From positions 5,550,883 to 5,614,882 of the forward strand of contig CM046841.1 in assembly GCA_025618425.1 (NCBI GenBank): DNA of 64,000 nt, in the 5' to 3' direction. The notes under the pieces are model-generated. The model ran no database searches and was not told the DNA's origin. It worked only from the letters and a program-made list of their open reading frames with translations. The DNA is from Heliocidaris tuberculata (Eukaryota; Echinodermata; Echinoidea; Camarodonta; Echinometridae). Positions 30,177 to 40,831 of the stretch are shown here, piece after piece (the first letter of the stretch is position 1; every line of letters begins with the position of its first letter). A program made the translations under genes and the position numbers.

Positions 30177-30232
30177 GGGCCCGGTTAGTACTCGGATGGG
30201 AGACCGCCTGGGAATACTGTTGTAGGCTTTTT
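30177..30232 (+). pseudogene. 5S rRNA gene fragment, 3' half
   Basis: 'GGGCCCGGTTAGTACTCGGA', 'TGGGAGACCGCCTGGGAATA' and 'GTTGTAGGC' followed by a T-run match the 3' half of animal 5S rRNA including the C box and terminator. The 5' half is missing, so it cannot be transcribed normally. Confidence 0.85.
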
Positions 30233-30606
30233 TCTTAATGTTTCCAAGTCATTAACGATGAGGACATCCCAAACGAGATGGTAAATCTTTCTGAATCTTG
30301 CTACAGTCATCACATCTTGACCAAACATCATGCACACCATAAACCATATTCATGGCTCATTTCGTTTTCAACAATCATTTACTTTCTTCCTTTCTTTTTA
30401 CTTTCATTTGGCTAGCCCACCATTTGACGTACAATTTTTCTTCTTTATCATTCATATTTGTGGAAGGAACATTAGGTAGAGCGCCAGAATTCGGCGTCAC
30501 AGCCTACATGTGTAGGTAGTTCGTCATTCAGTCTCTCATATCAAATCCTCGTTAATGGTCATTTAGAACAATAGGACCTATACTGTTATCCCAGTCTGGT
30601 CTGTAC
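30233..30606 (+). repeat. 5S-linked spacer-like repeat
   Basis: The stretch 30500-30606 ('CTCATATCAAATCCTCGTTA', 'ATGGTCATT', 'TTATCCCAGTCTGGTCTG') recurs in inverse orientation at 44020-44130, next to the other 5S fragment. In both places it has the same orientation relative to 5S, so it is probably the spacer of a 5S rDNA repeat. 30233-30499 shows nothing else. Confidence 0.6.
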
Positions 30607-30964
30607 TCTGGCACCATGTCGCGAAAAACAGGGGGTGACGTGGAGTTAAGCCGATCACTTAGAAGGGTCACAACGTTTTTGTCTACAACACGACTCCCGC
30701 AGACGACAGCCTGAAACATGCTTCTTACAGCAGGAGCAGATGCATGAGGATGCTGGCACTGAAAGCATGCCAGCGGTACTGGATCGGCTGATCATCATCA
30801 TCAGTTTGCTTCTGTCGAAGATGCATGCAGTGGAGGCACTTCAGGCGTTCAGTTAGGAGTGTGTATAGTTGTGCCTCGTGCTGCACACCTGATGGGCTGC
30901 ATGACCATACCCCCGCTTTGTTAAGTAGCTTCCTGGTTGAGCGGGCATTTGGGATTCAAGCATT

Positions 30965-31378
30965 TTATCTGCCTACATCACTCCAACAGGTCTCAAAAAA
31001 AAGACGGGCAGTGAAAAAAGACATCATGGACAGAAGTGACAGCTTTAATGTCATTTGTAGAGGTGGAGGATTGAAGTGCATCTTCTTGAAGATCTGCACA
31101 CCCCCCGTCTTTGCTGAGTCAAAGATGCTGTACTGCCCATCAGTCTTCAACCACCGGACATTGGGAGGATAGATGGCCTGGTCCCAGGACTTCTGCCAGC
31201 CTTCATGCACTACTGAATCATCTGCAGAGGATGTAGAACCGTTACGGTCTTCTGATGTTGATGGCCTGACTTGTGATGCTGATACTGTTGCTGGTGAACT
31301 CTGAAGTTTTCCAACAGATGTGATCTGTGTAGAAACAGCAACCTTCGAGTTCTGGAGTAGATCCTCTGAAAAGTACAA
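30965..31378 (-). CDS. Copy H second DUF6729-like segment, first half
   Basis: Acceptor near 31367. Encodes 'EDLLQNSKVAVSTQITSVG', 'VVHEGWQKSWDQAIYPPN', 'VRWLKTDGQYSIF' and 'MHFNPPPLQ', then degenerates where 'YFWRP' is expected ('LFFETCWSDVG'). Homologous to copy A exon 3 and copy G 25828-25577. Confidence 0.65.
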   Translation of the reverse strand: MYFSEDLLQNSKVAVSTQITSVGKLQSSPATVSASQVRPSTSEDRNGSTSSADDSVVHEGWQKSWDQAIYPPNVRWLKTDGQYSIFDSAKTGGVQIFKKMHFNPPPLQMTLKLSLLSMMSFFTARLFFETCWSDVGR

Positions 31379-31884
31379 GCAAAAAAGAACAGAATCAGCA
31401 AACTGATTTAAAGAAGAATTTAAACAATGTTCTCAGACCTCTTTCACCCAGGAAATATATTCAAATCTCCAAAATAAAATGTTGTGTGCATATATGGGTG
31501 AAAACAAATTAAAGTAATGTAAAGATGCATGATCTAACTTTCAGATCACAGCAGAGGTAAGGAATTTAATTTAAGTAGGAACAAGAATTAACAAAAAAAT
31601 CAAGCTGAAATAATTCAGTACATTAGAAATTGAACAACCCTTATAACTTCATTGACATTTATCTGCATTACGTGTGGATTATTGCTTAACTTTATATCAC
31701 ATTTCTGAAAGATTTGGCCTCTTTTCCAGACTGCGGGTAATGAATGGCACTATAGTAACATATAAATCTGCTTACCTACCACGGCCAGTATCTCAGCATT
31801 TCAGCATCTTCATTGAATTCATCGTCTATGTCTGTAGCCTGGGTTGACGGGGTAACCAGGTCATTTTTCTCCTTTGGCTTCTGC

Positions 31885-32260
31885 AAAAAAAATTTTGAAG
31901 AGTTATATTTCTCTCTTCCCACTCTCTCTTCAAGGAATTACAGTACACCCAGTAAAGAAATTAACAATAATAATAAGCTTAGATAGCACAATTTTCTTAC
32001 TAAAAGGTGAAATTCATTGTTGTTTCTGGTTATCTTAAATGTTGCATGGTAAACTTGCATCAATTGGACATAGTAATTTTGATGTCTTTATTTTGGTCAG
32101 TCCACTTTGTACTGTCAAAGGGGCTATTGGTGGCATTTCCTATACTTTGTATGTAATTATCACCACATTCATAGAATGTGGTGAAAAGTCTATTACAGTT
32201 ACACATTTCTTTTTGTACTTTATATTTAGCAATTGCCATTCAGAACTAACCTTAAGATGA
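31885..32260. other. Intron between the two halves of copy H
   Basis: AT-rich with no additional coding blocks. Confidence 0.45.
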
Positions 32261-32537
32261 TACAGCATGGAGGGAAACTCTCTAGCAAGTTCCAGCACTT
32301 GATTTGTACCATCAATTGACAGTATCTCCCCAGTCATGCTGAGGATAGAGGCCTGGTATGTACACATCTTCTCCATCTCCATCAGAAGATGGGCTCTCCA
32401 AAGGGTCCTGGGAGATGGTATCGGAGAAGGTGGCATGGGAGGTGTATACTGGTATGTGGTGAAGGGCAGTATCCCACACTGTGATGTTGAAGTTGAGCCA
32501 GCAGTATGTGCCTCAACAGCGTTTGATACAGATTCCT

Positions 32538-32966
32538 TCAACCAGCATACCAGTTGTCATGCCCTTGCTGCACCATGCGATGGACTTTGGACATCGATAC
32601 CGAGTTCAGCTGATCGGAGAGGAGAGAGACAATGCTCCTGTCAACAGCTCGCTTCCCAACAAGGATGGCTGGGCACATCATGCGCACTGCTGGGGCTAGC
32701 TGCATGACAATGCTAGGGCTGGTGGCATGGCATCTGGATTGCAGGGACTTGTCCTTTTTACCCTGGCAACAGTGGCATTTCAGACATTCTGTCAGGAGCA
32801 TGCAGTCGTACGTCAGCCCACACACCTGCCTAGCAACTGGTGCATAACCAGCAGTGGGAAAGCCATCTGGTGGGGCAGGGCACGTAGGATTTGGGCACTG
32901 GATCTTCGTCCCCATAACTTCCACGGACCTCCAAAAGTAGACTGGCATACTGAAGAACGCGTGCAT
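32538..32966 (-). CDS. Copy H first DUF6729-like segment, open
   Basis: About 140 open codons from 'MPVYFWRSVEVMGTKI' through 'CPNPTCPAPPDGF', 'YAPVARQVCGLTYDCML', 'LKCHCCQGKKDK' to 'MSKVHRMVQQGHDNWYAG'. The sequence crosses the position of copy A intron 3 (ARQ|V) without an intron. Confidence 0.72.
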   Translation of the reverse strand: MHAFFSMPVYFWRSVEVMGTKIQCPNPTCPAPPDGFPTAGYAPVARQVCGLTYDCMLLTECLKCHCCQGKKDKSLQSRCHATSPSIVMQLAPAVRMMCPAILVGKRAVDRSIVSLLSDQLNSVSMSKVHRMVQQGHDNWYAG

Positions 32967-33723
32967 TGATGGGAGAGTTCCTTTTAGGGATGTGGGGAGA
33001 GGGGGTGGATGGACATTTTGTTCTTCAGGATTGTCCTTGTCGATGTTTGGCCCGTGCTCAAAACATAGTTCTGTGGCTCCTCAAAGATCCCATGAGGTCC
33101 ATCAGACTTGAGCTACTTCACGTTCAGCAGGTACAAGTTGTCATCCCATACCTTATATAGTCCAGGAGGGAGTTCTTTGCCCATTTTGCTGGAGGGTAAC
33201 TTTCGCCTTGCTTCTAGTACTGGCCCATCAATCAGTTGGTGTACCCCCCATCATTCTCCACCAGCTACATCATACTCTTTCCTGCATACTGTCCAAAGTT
33301 CAGTATAACATTTCCCTCCCACAGAAATTCTTCCTTTTTCTTTCCCGCTGGTTTGGCTGATTTGGGCTGCAGCCAAATGTCATCAAAATTCTTGATCTTC
33401 TCATCTAGCTTCTTGTACACCTTTGCCTCTGGCGTTGAGTCCAGCAGAGCTTCTTGCCCATTCTTGTAGAGCTTTCTTTTAGGGTATGTATGTGTTTGAA
33501 CATGCCTGTCCAAATTCTGCTTGAGAGTACCAGTAAATGTTTTAGGGCAGGATGGGCATTTGAAGTCCTTCTTATGGGTCTTCATGCATGATTTGATGCT
33601 GAATTTCTGGTGGCATACAGTGCACTCAAAGCTGGCCTCCATCCTGACCTGTTTTAAAAAAGCACAACCAAGATTTAGTCCATGTACATAGACAGCATCC
33701 AATTAATAATAATATAACCATGT

Positions 33724-34084
33724 GTGTTATCTATTATACATAACAGTACTAGACTAGTAGTATTACAATTCTACACTGGACGTGGAGGAGCGAGCGGAAA
33801 CTCAGCAAGTTCTAACGGAACCATCTGGTTACTAATCACTTTCGATACGCTCAGCACTCACAATCTACGAACACTTTCACGTGCGTTGAGAAACATGAGA
33901 AAATTACCGAAATTCATGATCTACTCACCAATTTCACATTCAGATTATGTGCACTATCACTTTATGATCCCGTCCAATTAAATAAAATTCCCCAAAACAC
34001 CTTAAATACTGAAAAAGACAGTTTTGTAACTCCTTTTGTTAAAAACTTCTCAGCTAACTTTTATGAATGGGAAGGGTGACATCA
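33724..34084 (-). promoter_or_regulatory. Upstream block of copy H, shared with copy C
   Basis: Shares 'ACTTTCACGTGC', 'GTAACTCCTTTTGTTAAAAA' and 'TTTTATGAATGGGAAGGGTG' with 14610-14815, at a comparable distance upstream of a finger exon. The CRE-like octamer of copy C is here TGACATCA. It probably marks the conserved 5' flank of the family unit. Confidence 0.45.
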
Positions 34085-36671
34085 TTAAAGGGCAATCCAA
34101 CCTTGGTAATAAGATGATTTGTGTGAAAGCAGAAAAATAGTCTGGTTCACTATGTAAGAAAATGGGCTTTCGTTCAAAATTTTTGGAGATTTGCAAAACT
34201 ATACATTTTTATAATCGTTAGAACTTGGGAAATTCAAAAATTGATGTTGGCATTTGCACAAATCACCGGCATAGCGGCCATTTTGGATTTTCAAAATGGC
34301 CGCTATGTGTAACTCGTATTGAACAAATTAGAAGATTTTTTTTTTTAACAGAGCCTCATCTTACCATGTATGTATCATCATATTAAAGGGCATTAAATTT
34401 TCTACAACATGATACCACATTTAATGGGTTTGGTGATGATTTGCGATACAATTCTTGGCCAAGAATGTGATTGTTTACATAATTTTTTACAAATATGAAT
34501 TTCTTCAAAATACGTATTTCTCTTTATTTCAAAAGTTATTTTCACTAATTAGTTCAAACTTTTCAGGAAACTGCCCATATGTACGGTTAATATCATATAA
34601 AAATTGCAAGTCCATTGCTTATCAAACAAAACAGTTATAGCGCTCTAAAGTTGACACTTTGATATTAGCTAAAGTAGAGAATCGATAACAAAAATGGTTA
34701 CTAAGTGCTGCCTTCTCCCTGACAATGGTAACATTGGGAGACATGAAATGGCTTATTTCGGTAGTACATGCTATTGTCATGCAGATGAATATTTTTATAG
34801 GAAGTGTGATGTCAGATGATTCAGTACGATCATATTTTAGTGATATACAATTGTTTATTAGTTCCCGTTGCTATGATACAAATGTGCCTAATAACCGATG
34901 ATATGTGTTGTGAAATAAAAAGGCTAACAGTCCAATAATATATATGAGGAAACCTGGTTTTAAGTGATAATCACGATTCACACTCCAACACAGGTATATA
35001 CTAGATTATAGGGTACAGAACTTGCACCCCTACATGTCCATGCCTTCCCCTCCCCCTTTCTGTTTTTAAAAGGAGACAAATTAGTACAAAGTAATATTCA
35101 TAAAGTACTTTGGATAGTGGTAAAAAAATCAATGAGCCTTGACAAATCATTAAAATCTCATGGTTACTGGAAAAATATCTGCCAATGCCTTAATCTTCTT
35201 TCCCACCCCCACCCCCTTGCCCTCTAAAATTTAACTTAAAACAATACCTACAAGTATTATTGGTACAAGGAAGCAATTGAGGCCATCAGTGAAATAACAT
35301 GGGACCTGTATTCACGTGATAGACAAGATTTACACTCTAAAACATGTAGATACTTGGTGGTAGGGTTCAAAACTTGGGCCCGCACCCCCCTCCCCCCCCC
35401 CCCCCCCCTCAGTTGTACAGGGAGGACATATTGATACCAAACAGTTTTTACCATCAATCCAAGTCTGGTTGACCGCCAAAATTGGGTCCCCTGTAACATT
35501 TCCAAGCACTTTCAATATTAAACGAGCATAGTCTTACGAGGTGGGGAGGGGTAGGGGCTAGGGGCGAAAGTAAAGTTTTCGTTTGGGCAAGAGGCGTCAG
35601 CCCCCCCCCCCCCCCACGGCCCAGTTGTAGATAAAGTTTATCGGTTGGTCTCAATCAGCGCATTTCACGCCTCTCTAAATTTTGACTTTCTTCATTTCAG
35701 CATTGCAAAAATATTTTGCCACGAAAGATCCTTCTAAACTTAGGTGACGTTTTGAGTAAAAAGTGATTTAACACAATATTTCTTGCTACCACTGTTTATT
35801 TCATTTCTTGAAAATTGTCTTATTTAAGCTTTACTATTTACCTTAAATAGAAGAAGTGAAAGCAAAAAAAAAAAAAAAATGTGACCTTTCGAGATTTTTC
35901 TCTGTTTTTGTACAAAGTGGTTAAAACGCAATATTTCTTATTCTCTTTGTATATCTTTATTTCTCCTTATTTATGTTATTAAGCTTTTTACTATTTACCT
36001 TAAAAAGCAGAACTGAAAGTAAAAAAAGTTATAAAAAAAAAAAATGACATGTAGGAAATGAGCATTTTAATGGTTGTGAGCTGCCTGTGCTGTAATGGCG
36101 TAATCCTACATGTATACAATTGTAATAGATTAGCCTAATTGGAGTACCCTAAAACGTCTTTAGGCCAAGTAAAGTATGTAATAAATATTTGTTGTACTGT
36201 AAAATACAATTATTTAGTTTGCACATGCTGGTCGACATATTAGAACAAGAAGTCTGTCTCTAGTTTGATACAGTATAATTGAGTAGTAGGTTACAATAAT
36301 ACAGCTAAAGAACTGCACTTGGTATTTAATTCAAGGGGTAGTTATCCGGGGGGGGGGGGGGGGCTGACCAGTGATGACCGTCGATGGGAAAGTTGTAGAC
36401 TGAAAAACGAAAGTCGTTAAAAGTGACTTTATTCATTTGCATTCAATTGTGTTTCAACCATATATCTTGCTTTGTAGGTCTGTTATTAGAGGGTCTTTTT
36501 TCTGAATCAATATTCAGATAGAAAAGGGATAATAAAAGAAGAAGAAAATACAAATAATCTACAAAGAAATAAAATCAAATTGCTGTTTTTCATTCAAATT
36601 GTACAAAAATATAAATTCTTGCCTGAAGATGCATGACTGTATAATTTTTCTAAATTTGGTGTCAAAATATC

Positions 36672-36838
36672 TGCAAGACTTCAAGGACAAAAGCCAGAAA
36701 GTGGCACAGTTTCAGTTTAGAGACGAAATGAAATTTGTCTGAGGGCTCCTGTGCAAGACTTCAAGGACAAAAGCCAGAACGTGGCATAGTTTCAGTTTAG
36801 AGACGCAATGAAATTTGTCTGAGGGCTCCTAGCGCCCC
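36672..36838. repeat. Direct duplication, two units of about 82 bp
   Basis: 'GCAAGACTTCAAGGACAAAA' to 'TTTGTCTGAGGGCTCCT' occurs twice in a row with few differences. Confidence 0.9.
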
Positions 36839-36879
36839 AAATGCTTAAAGTGAAGGAAGAATCAAGATTATAAGTTTGT

Positions 36880-37870
36880 GATAGCACCAAATATTTCCCT
36901 TATCAAGGAAACATAAGCATCATATTTCATGTAGTTTTTATGTTGACCATAGAGAAAGGGCAAAATATGCATTTTATGTCGGTCATTTTGAAATTCCAAG
37001 AAGGAAGCCACATGAAGCGTTGAGATGGGAACACTAATGACGTCACCAATGTTTTTCTGAATATTCCAATATGTTTCTAGGCTGCCTTGAAGCAGAGATA
37101 GGGCAATATAATATTTCATGGCGGCCAATTTGAAAATCCAAAATGGCCGCCATATGCGATGAAGCGTTGGGAGTAGAAGTCTAGTAATGTCACAGATTCT
37201 TTTCTCGACCCAAGAAACGTAGGATTAGCATATTTCATTCAGTTTCTACGTTGAAAAAAAGCCGATGCAGGGGAAAAAATGTATTTGTGGCGACCACTTT
37301 GAAAATTCAAAATGGCCACCATGTCCAATGAAGCGTTGAGATTGGAATTTTAATTATGTCACTAATCGTTTTCCTGACCCAGGAAACAAAGTACTGGCAT
37401 ATTCTGTTAAGTTGCTATTGGTTGACTTGAATATATATATATATACATACATATATATGTGTGCCATTTTTAAAATACAAAATGGCCGCCGTGTGCGATG
37501 ACGCATTAAGATTAGAAGTCTAAATATGTCACCAATTGTTTTATCGACCAAGAAAAGGATTAGAATATTTTTTGCTAAGGTCCTAGGTTGACCATCCAGA
37601 AGCTGAGAGGAGGCAACTTATATATTACACGTATGCCATTTTGAAAATCAAAAATGACCTCCATATGCGAGGAAGCGGTAGAAGAAGATGTCTAGATGTC
37701 ACCATTTGTTTTCTGCATCCATAAATAGTAGGACTGGCCCATTTCATTACGTTTATACCTTTAAAAGAAGCTGAGATAAGGCAAATTATGTATTTTATGG
37801 CGGCCATTTTGAAAATCCAAAATGGCCACCAAGCCGGTGTTTGTGCAAGTGCCAACATCATTATTTTGCT
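36880..37870. repeat. Tandem array of about 180-200-bp units with a 'CAAAATGGCC' core
   Basis: 'TTTGAAAAT.CAAAATGGCC.CCAT' recurs near 37125, 37305, 37470, 37645 and 37810, each followed by 'GATGAAGCGTT', 'GAAGTCTA.TATGTCAC' and 'AGGAAAC'. Non-coding. Confidence 0.8.
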
Positions 37871-38516
37871 TATCCATGCTCTAACGATTCCGAAAATCTA
37901 TAGTTTTGCTAATCTCCAAAAACTTTGAACAAAAATATATAGTGAACCTGACTAGAAGGCAGCCCTTGGCTTTATTTCTCTGTTTTAGAAAATATCAAAG
38001 TGTGAACTTTAGAGTACTATAACTTTTTTGTTAGATAAGCAATGAACTTTTAACTTTTATATGATATTGACCCTATATATGGTTGATTTTCTGTAAAGTT
38101 GGAAGTCATTAGTGAAATGGACTTTTGAAATATGGAGAAATATGTATTTTGAAGCAATTCATATTTTTGAAAAAAAATGATAAAAGTCACATTTTCTGCA
38201 CCAAATTGTTGTACAAATCATCACGAAACCCATCGAATGTGGTGTCATGTTGTAGAGAATTTAATGCCCTTTAATATGCTACCACAAAAATAACAGAATG
38301 AGGTTCTGTTACAAAAATATCTTCAAAAGTGTTCAATACTAGTTACATATAGCGCCCATTTTGATAATCCAAAATGGCTGCTCGGTCAGGGTTTTGTGCA
38401 AATGCCAACATCAATTTTCGGATTCCCCATGTTCTACCGATTCCAAATATGTATAGTTTTGCTAATCTCCAAAAACTTTGAACAAAAATACATGTACATA
38501 GTGAACCTGACTAAAA

Positions 38517-39030
38517 TAAGAAAAACAGGATGGTGAAAGTTTGAAAGAAATCAGACAAGGACTAAGAAAGTTATGGATGTTTGAAAAATGAGATCACTAC
38601 ATCTATGCGAATCTCAAATTGGCAATTTGCCGATTCAATTGTGACATGTTTGTGGACAACTTTCCTATTTCTCCTACACAAAAATATTAATTTGCGGTTT
38701 TCTTCGAGGCGCTTTTACCCTTGGGGCAGTACTCAAAATATATTGGAGATAGCATATTGTTATAGGTCCTCATGAACGAAAAGATCCTACTGAGTAATGC
38801 ATTTTGAAAAAAGGTGACATTTTAGTCATTTTGTGTGTTAGAGCGAAAGGGGGGAGTTGTCCACAGCTACATCACCGTGACATCACCTATTCGGCCAATT
38901 TGAAATTCCCTTATGCACAGTGATTACAACTTTCAAAAATTCATAACTTTCTTATTGCTTGTCCGATTTCGTTCAAACTTTCACCAATCTGCTTCTCTGA
39001 TTTTTCCTCTTTCTTTCAAAGCAACTTGCT
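38517..39030. mobile_element. Palindromic element nested in the right arm
   Basis: Ends share about 70 bp in inverse orientation ('GGTGAAAGTTTGAA.GAAATC', 'ATAAGAAAGTTATG'). The matching place in the left arm (about 34130) lacks this sequence, so it is a later insertion. Confidence 0.75.
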
Positions 39031-39244
39031 ATTAAGGTTGGATTTCCCTTTAATATTTGATGAGCCTCCCTCAAAAGAGACCGCTGATTCGTCGGTTGAG
39101 CACATCTGTCTCCTCAACACGGGCTCGATGGTGCTCAACAGAGCACTTTCATTGGTCTGTTGAGCAGAGCCTTTCCTCAACAGAGCGATTTGATTGGTTC
39201 GTTGAGCAGGCTGTTGGACCTACGATAGGTAAATGCCTGGGCAG

Positions 39245-39435
39245 GTGCCATGACCCCACGAAGGACCTTTCCCTTGGTGAGGAGATCACTCGATCACCAC
39301 CGACAACCACCTGGAAGGATCCATCTACGCCGATCTGGGGCTGTGACCCCACGAAGGACCTTTCCCTGGGTGAGGAGATCACTCTATCACCACCGACAAC
39401 CACCTGGAGGGACACCATCTATGCCAATCTTCACT
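39245..39435. repeat. Direct duplication, two units of about 97 bp, GC-rich
   Basis: 'CATGACCCCACGAAGGACCT' to 'CACCACCGACAACCACCTGG' is repeated at 39249 and 39346. The preceding 39060-39245 has repeated 'GTTGAGCA' motifs. A 126-codon plus-strand frame crosses it but looks like no known protein. Confidence 0.85.
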
Positions 39436-39539
39436 AATTTTCTATGGAGTTCCCTACATTCTTTTTTTCTTTTTTCTTTTTTAATTTGTTTTGCTTGTTT
39501 TTTTATATTAATTTTGTTTCTTTTTTTTAAAGCAAAGTT

Positions 39540-40100
39540 TCATAAAATTAATTAAGCAAAGACAAATGTACATTCGAACAAATTCAAACACAGACACGCA
39601 CCCAAGGGCACACCCCCACTGAAACAAACATAACAAACACAAACAGCCATACATAAATACAAAAAAAATATATACACAAACACAAACATACATAAACAAA
39701 CACCAACATGACACAGAAACATTAGCATTATACAAACAGACACAATCATAAACATTCAGATGACAGTATCGCAAGCATTGAAATAAACAAAAACATATGC
39801 AAGCACTCACACAAACAAATGCATTTGTCCTCACAGCGCTCTTCACTGCAAAAGAAATAAAATGAGATACAAATTTCAGTGTTTGTGTTTATATAATAAA
39901 ATAATATCTTTTCTTTTTTTTGGTAATATTTCCAGGGCAAATAAATACTCCTATAGAAATCAATGGCACATGTGAACATGAAAACACGAAATACTAATGG
40001 AATAAACAAATGAATGAATGAATGAATAAACAAGTGAATGAATGAATGGACAAGTGAATGAACATATGACTGAATGTACAAATGATTGAAACATGATAGA
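39540..40100. repeat. ACAAACAC-rich tract and (GAAT)n microsatellite
   Basis: CA-rich low complexity from 39540 to 39830, then AT-rich DNA, then AATG/AATA tetranucleotides from 40000 to 40085. Open frames on the minus strand are composition artefacts. Confidence 0.85.
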
Positions 40101-40344
40101 AATTGGAATAAAAAGGTACACAACATTTAACTTTTCTTGATGAATAAATTCCACATGCAGTAGGACATCATCTAACATCACTGGCTTTTCTGATTATTTC
40201 TTGTGCCATATAATTATAATGAAGATATTTACACAGGCATGTATCTGGTAAACTGGCAGGAAGCCTTGCCTCCTCTTCTCTATCTGTTTTCCTTGCCTCT
40301 TCCTCTCTTCTCCTCTGTCTTTCCTTGGCATCCCGTCTTCTCAG

Positions 40345-40563
40345 ACATCAGATGGAGGCCATGTCATACTTGTTGTATTTTGCGTCCTTGCCAGTCTTAT
40401 TATGTTGTCTTCTATAATGCCTTATTGGGGGCTGCTCCTCCTCATTCTTGTAGTCACATAGTTTACACTGAAATTTCAAATCTGAGTCATGTCTCTCCCT
40501 CAAAAGAGCCTTTAACTCCAGGAACGTATCCACCTCTTCCTTGCACTTGCGACACCAGAGCAT
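40345..40563 (-). CDS. Exon K: unplaced C2H2-like zinc-finger exon
   Basis: Acceptor 'TTTTTACAG' directly precedes ATG at 40563. Encodes 'MLWCRKCKEEVDTF', 'LLRERHDSDLKFQC', then C-x2-C-x12-H-x4-H in 'CKLCDYKNEEEQPPIRHYRR' followed by QH. A stop follows at about 40348. It does not match the finger exon of the array and may be from another gene or a diverged 5' exon. No donor or partner exon identified. Confidence 0.5.
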
Positions 40564-40831
40564 CTGTAAAAATGAGGAAATTTGAGACATTTAGATGAGC
40601 TTATTCTACCAACTGTAACGTCTTGGGATTCGCTTGACCCTCTCCAGCTCCTAAATTGGCAATGTTTGTCACTGCTCTTGGCAGAAATTAAAAAGATAAA
40701 ATATTTGGCATAATGCAGAGATTTAAAAACAAACAAAACAGTGTTAAGGACTGCTCTATCTCTAATGTAAAGAAAATCTTTTACATTTGGCAGTTCTCTG
40801 AATGAAATGCACATAAGAAAACTTAGTCAAT

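Larger units (their letters stand above)
30606..33648 (-). pseudogene. Copy H: nested or chimeric copy with two DUF6729-like segments
   Basis: Minus-strand order: finger exon (33648-33265; first finger lost its second His; second finger CPSC...HVQTH with a longer loop) running into 'VILNFGQYAGKS'. Then a first DUF6729-like segment (about 33100-32540: 'YFWRSVEVMGTKIQCPNPTC', 'CHATSPSIVMQLAPAV', 'AILVGKRAVDRSIVSLL') and the first core motif 'ILSIDGTNQ', fused at once to the FGK-module end 'VLELAREFPSMLYHL'. Next a linker (about 31880-31790) and a second DUF6729-like segment (31366-30640), which stops after 'LLSDRLNS' at the 5S spacer. Stops replace Trp twice near 33265-33240. It reads as one partial copy inserted into the FGK exon of another. 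Confidence 0.75.
34085..39054. mobile_element. 5-kb non-autonomous element with about 600-bp inverted arms and TTAA flanks
   Basis: Left end TTAA-AGGGCAATCCAACCTTGG, right end CCTTAATTGG-type inverse 'AAGGTTGGATTTCCCT-TTAA'. The left arm (about 34100-34700) matches the inverse of about 37960-38517, including 'TTTTGCAAATCTCCAAAAA', 'AAATGGCCGCTATG' and 'AAAGTGTCAACTTTAGAG'. The right arm is interrupted by a second palindromic element (38517-39030). The interior has G/C homopolymers (35389, 35602, 36350), a duplicated 80-bp unit and a 190-bp tandem array, and no credible gene. TTAA targets are typical of piggyBac-type or Kolobok-type elements (family knowledge). Confidence 0.75.

Noticed and set aside
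36868..37861. Minus-strand frames beginning MAAMKYYI and similar
   Set aside because: They follow the 190-bp tandem array around 'CAAAATGGCC' inside the non-autonomous element; no protein-like conservation between units.
39057..39437. 126-codon GC-rich plus-strand frame
   Set aside because: Crosses a 97-bp direct duplication; the repeated peptide resembles no known protein and both strands are open.
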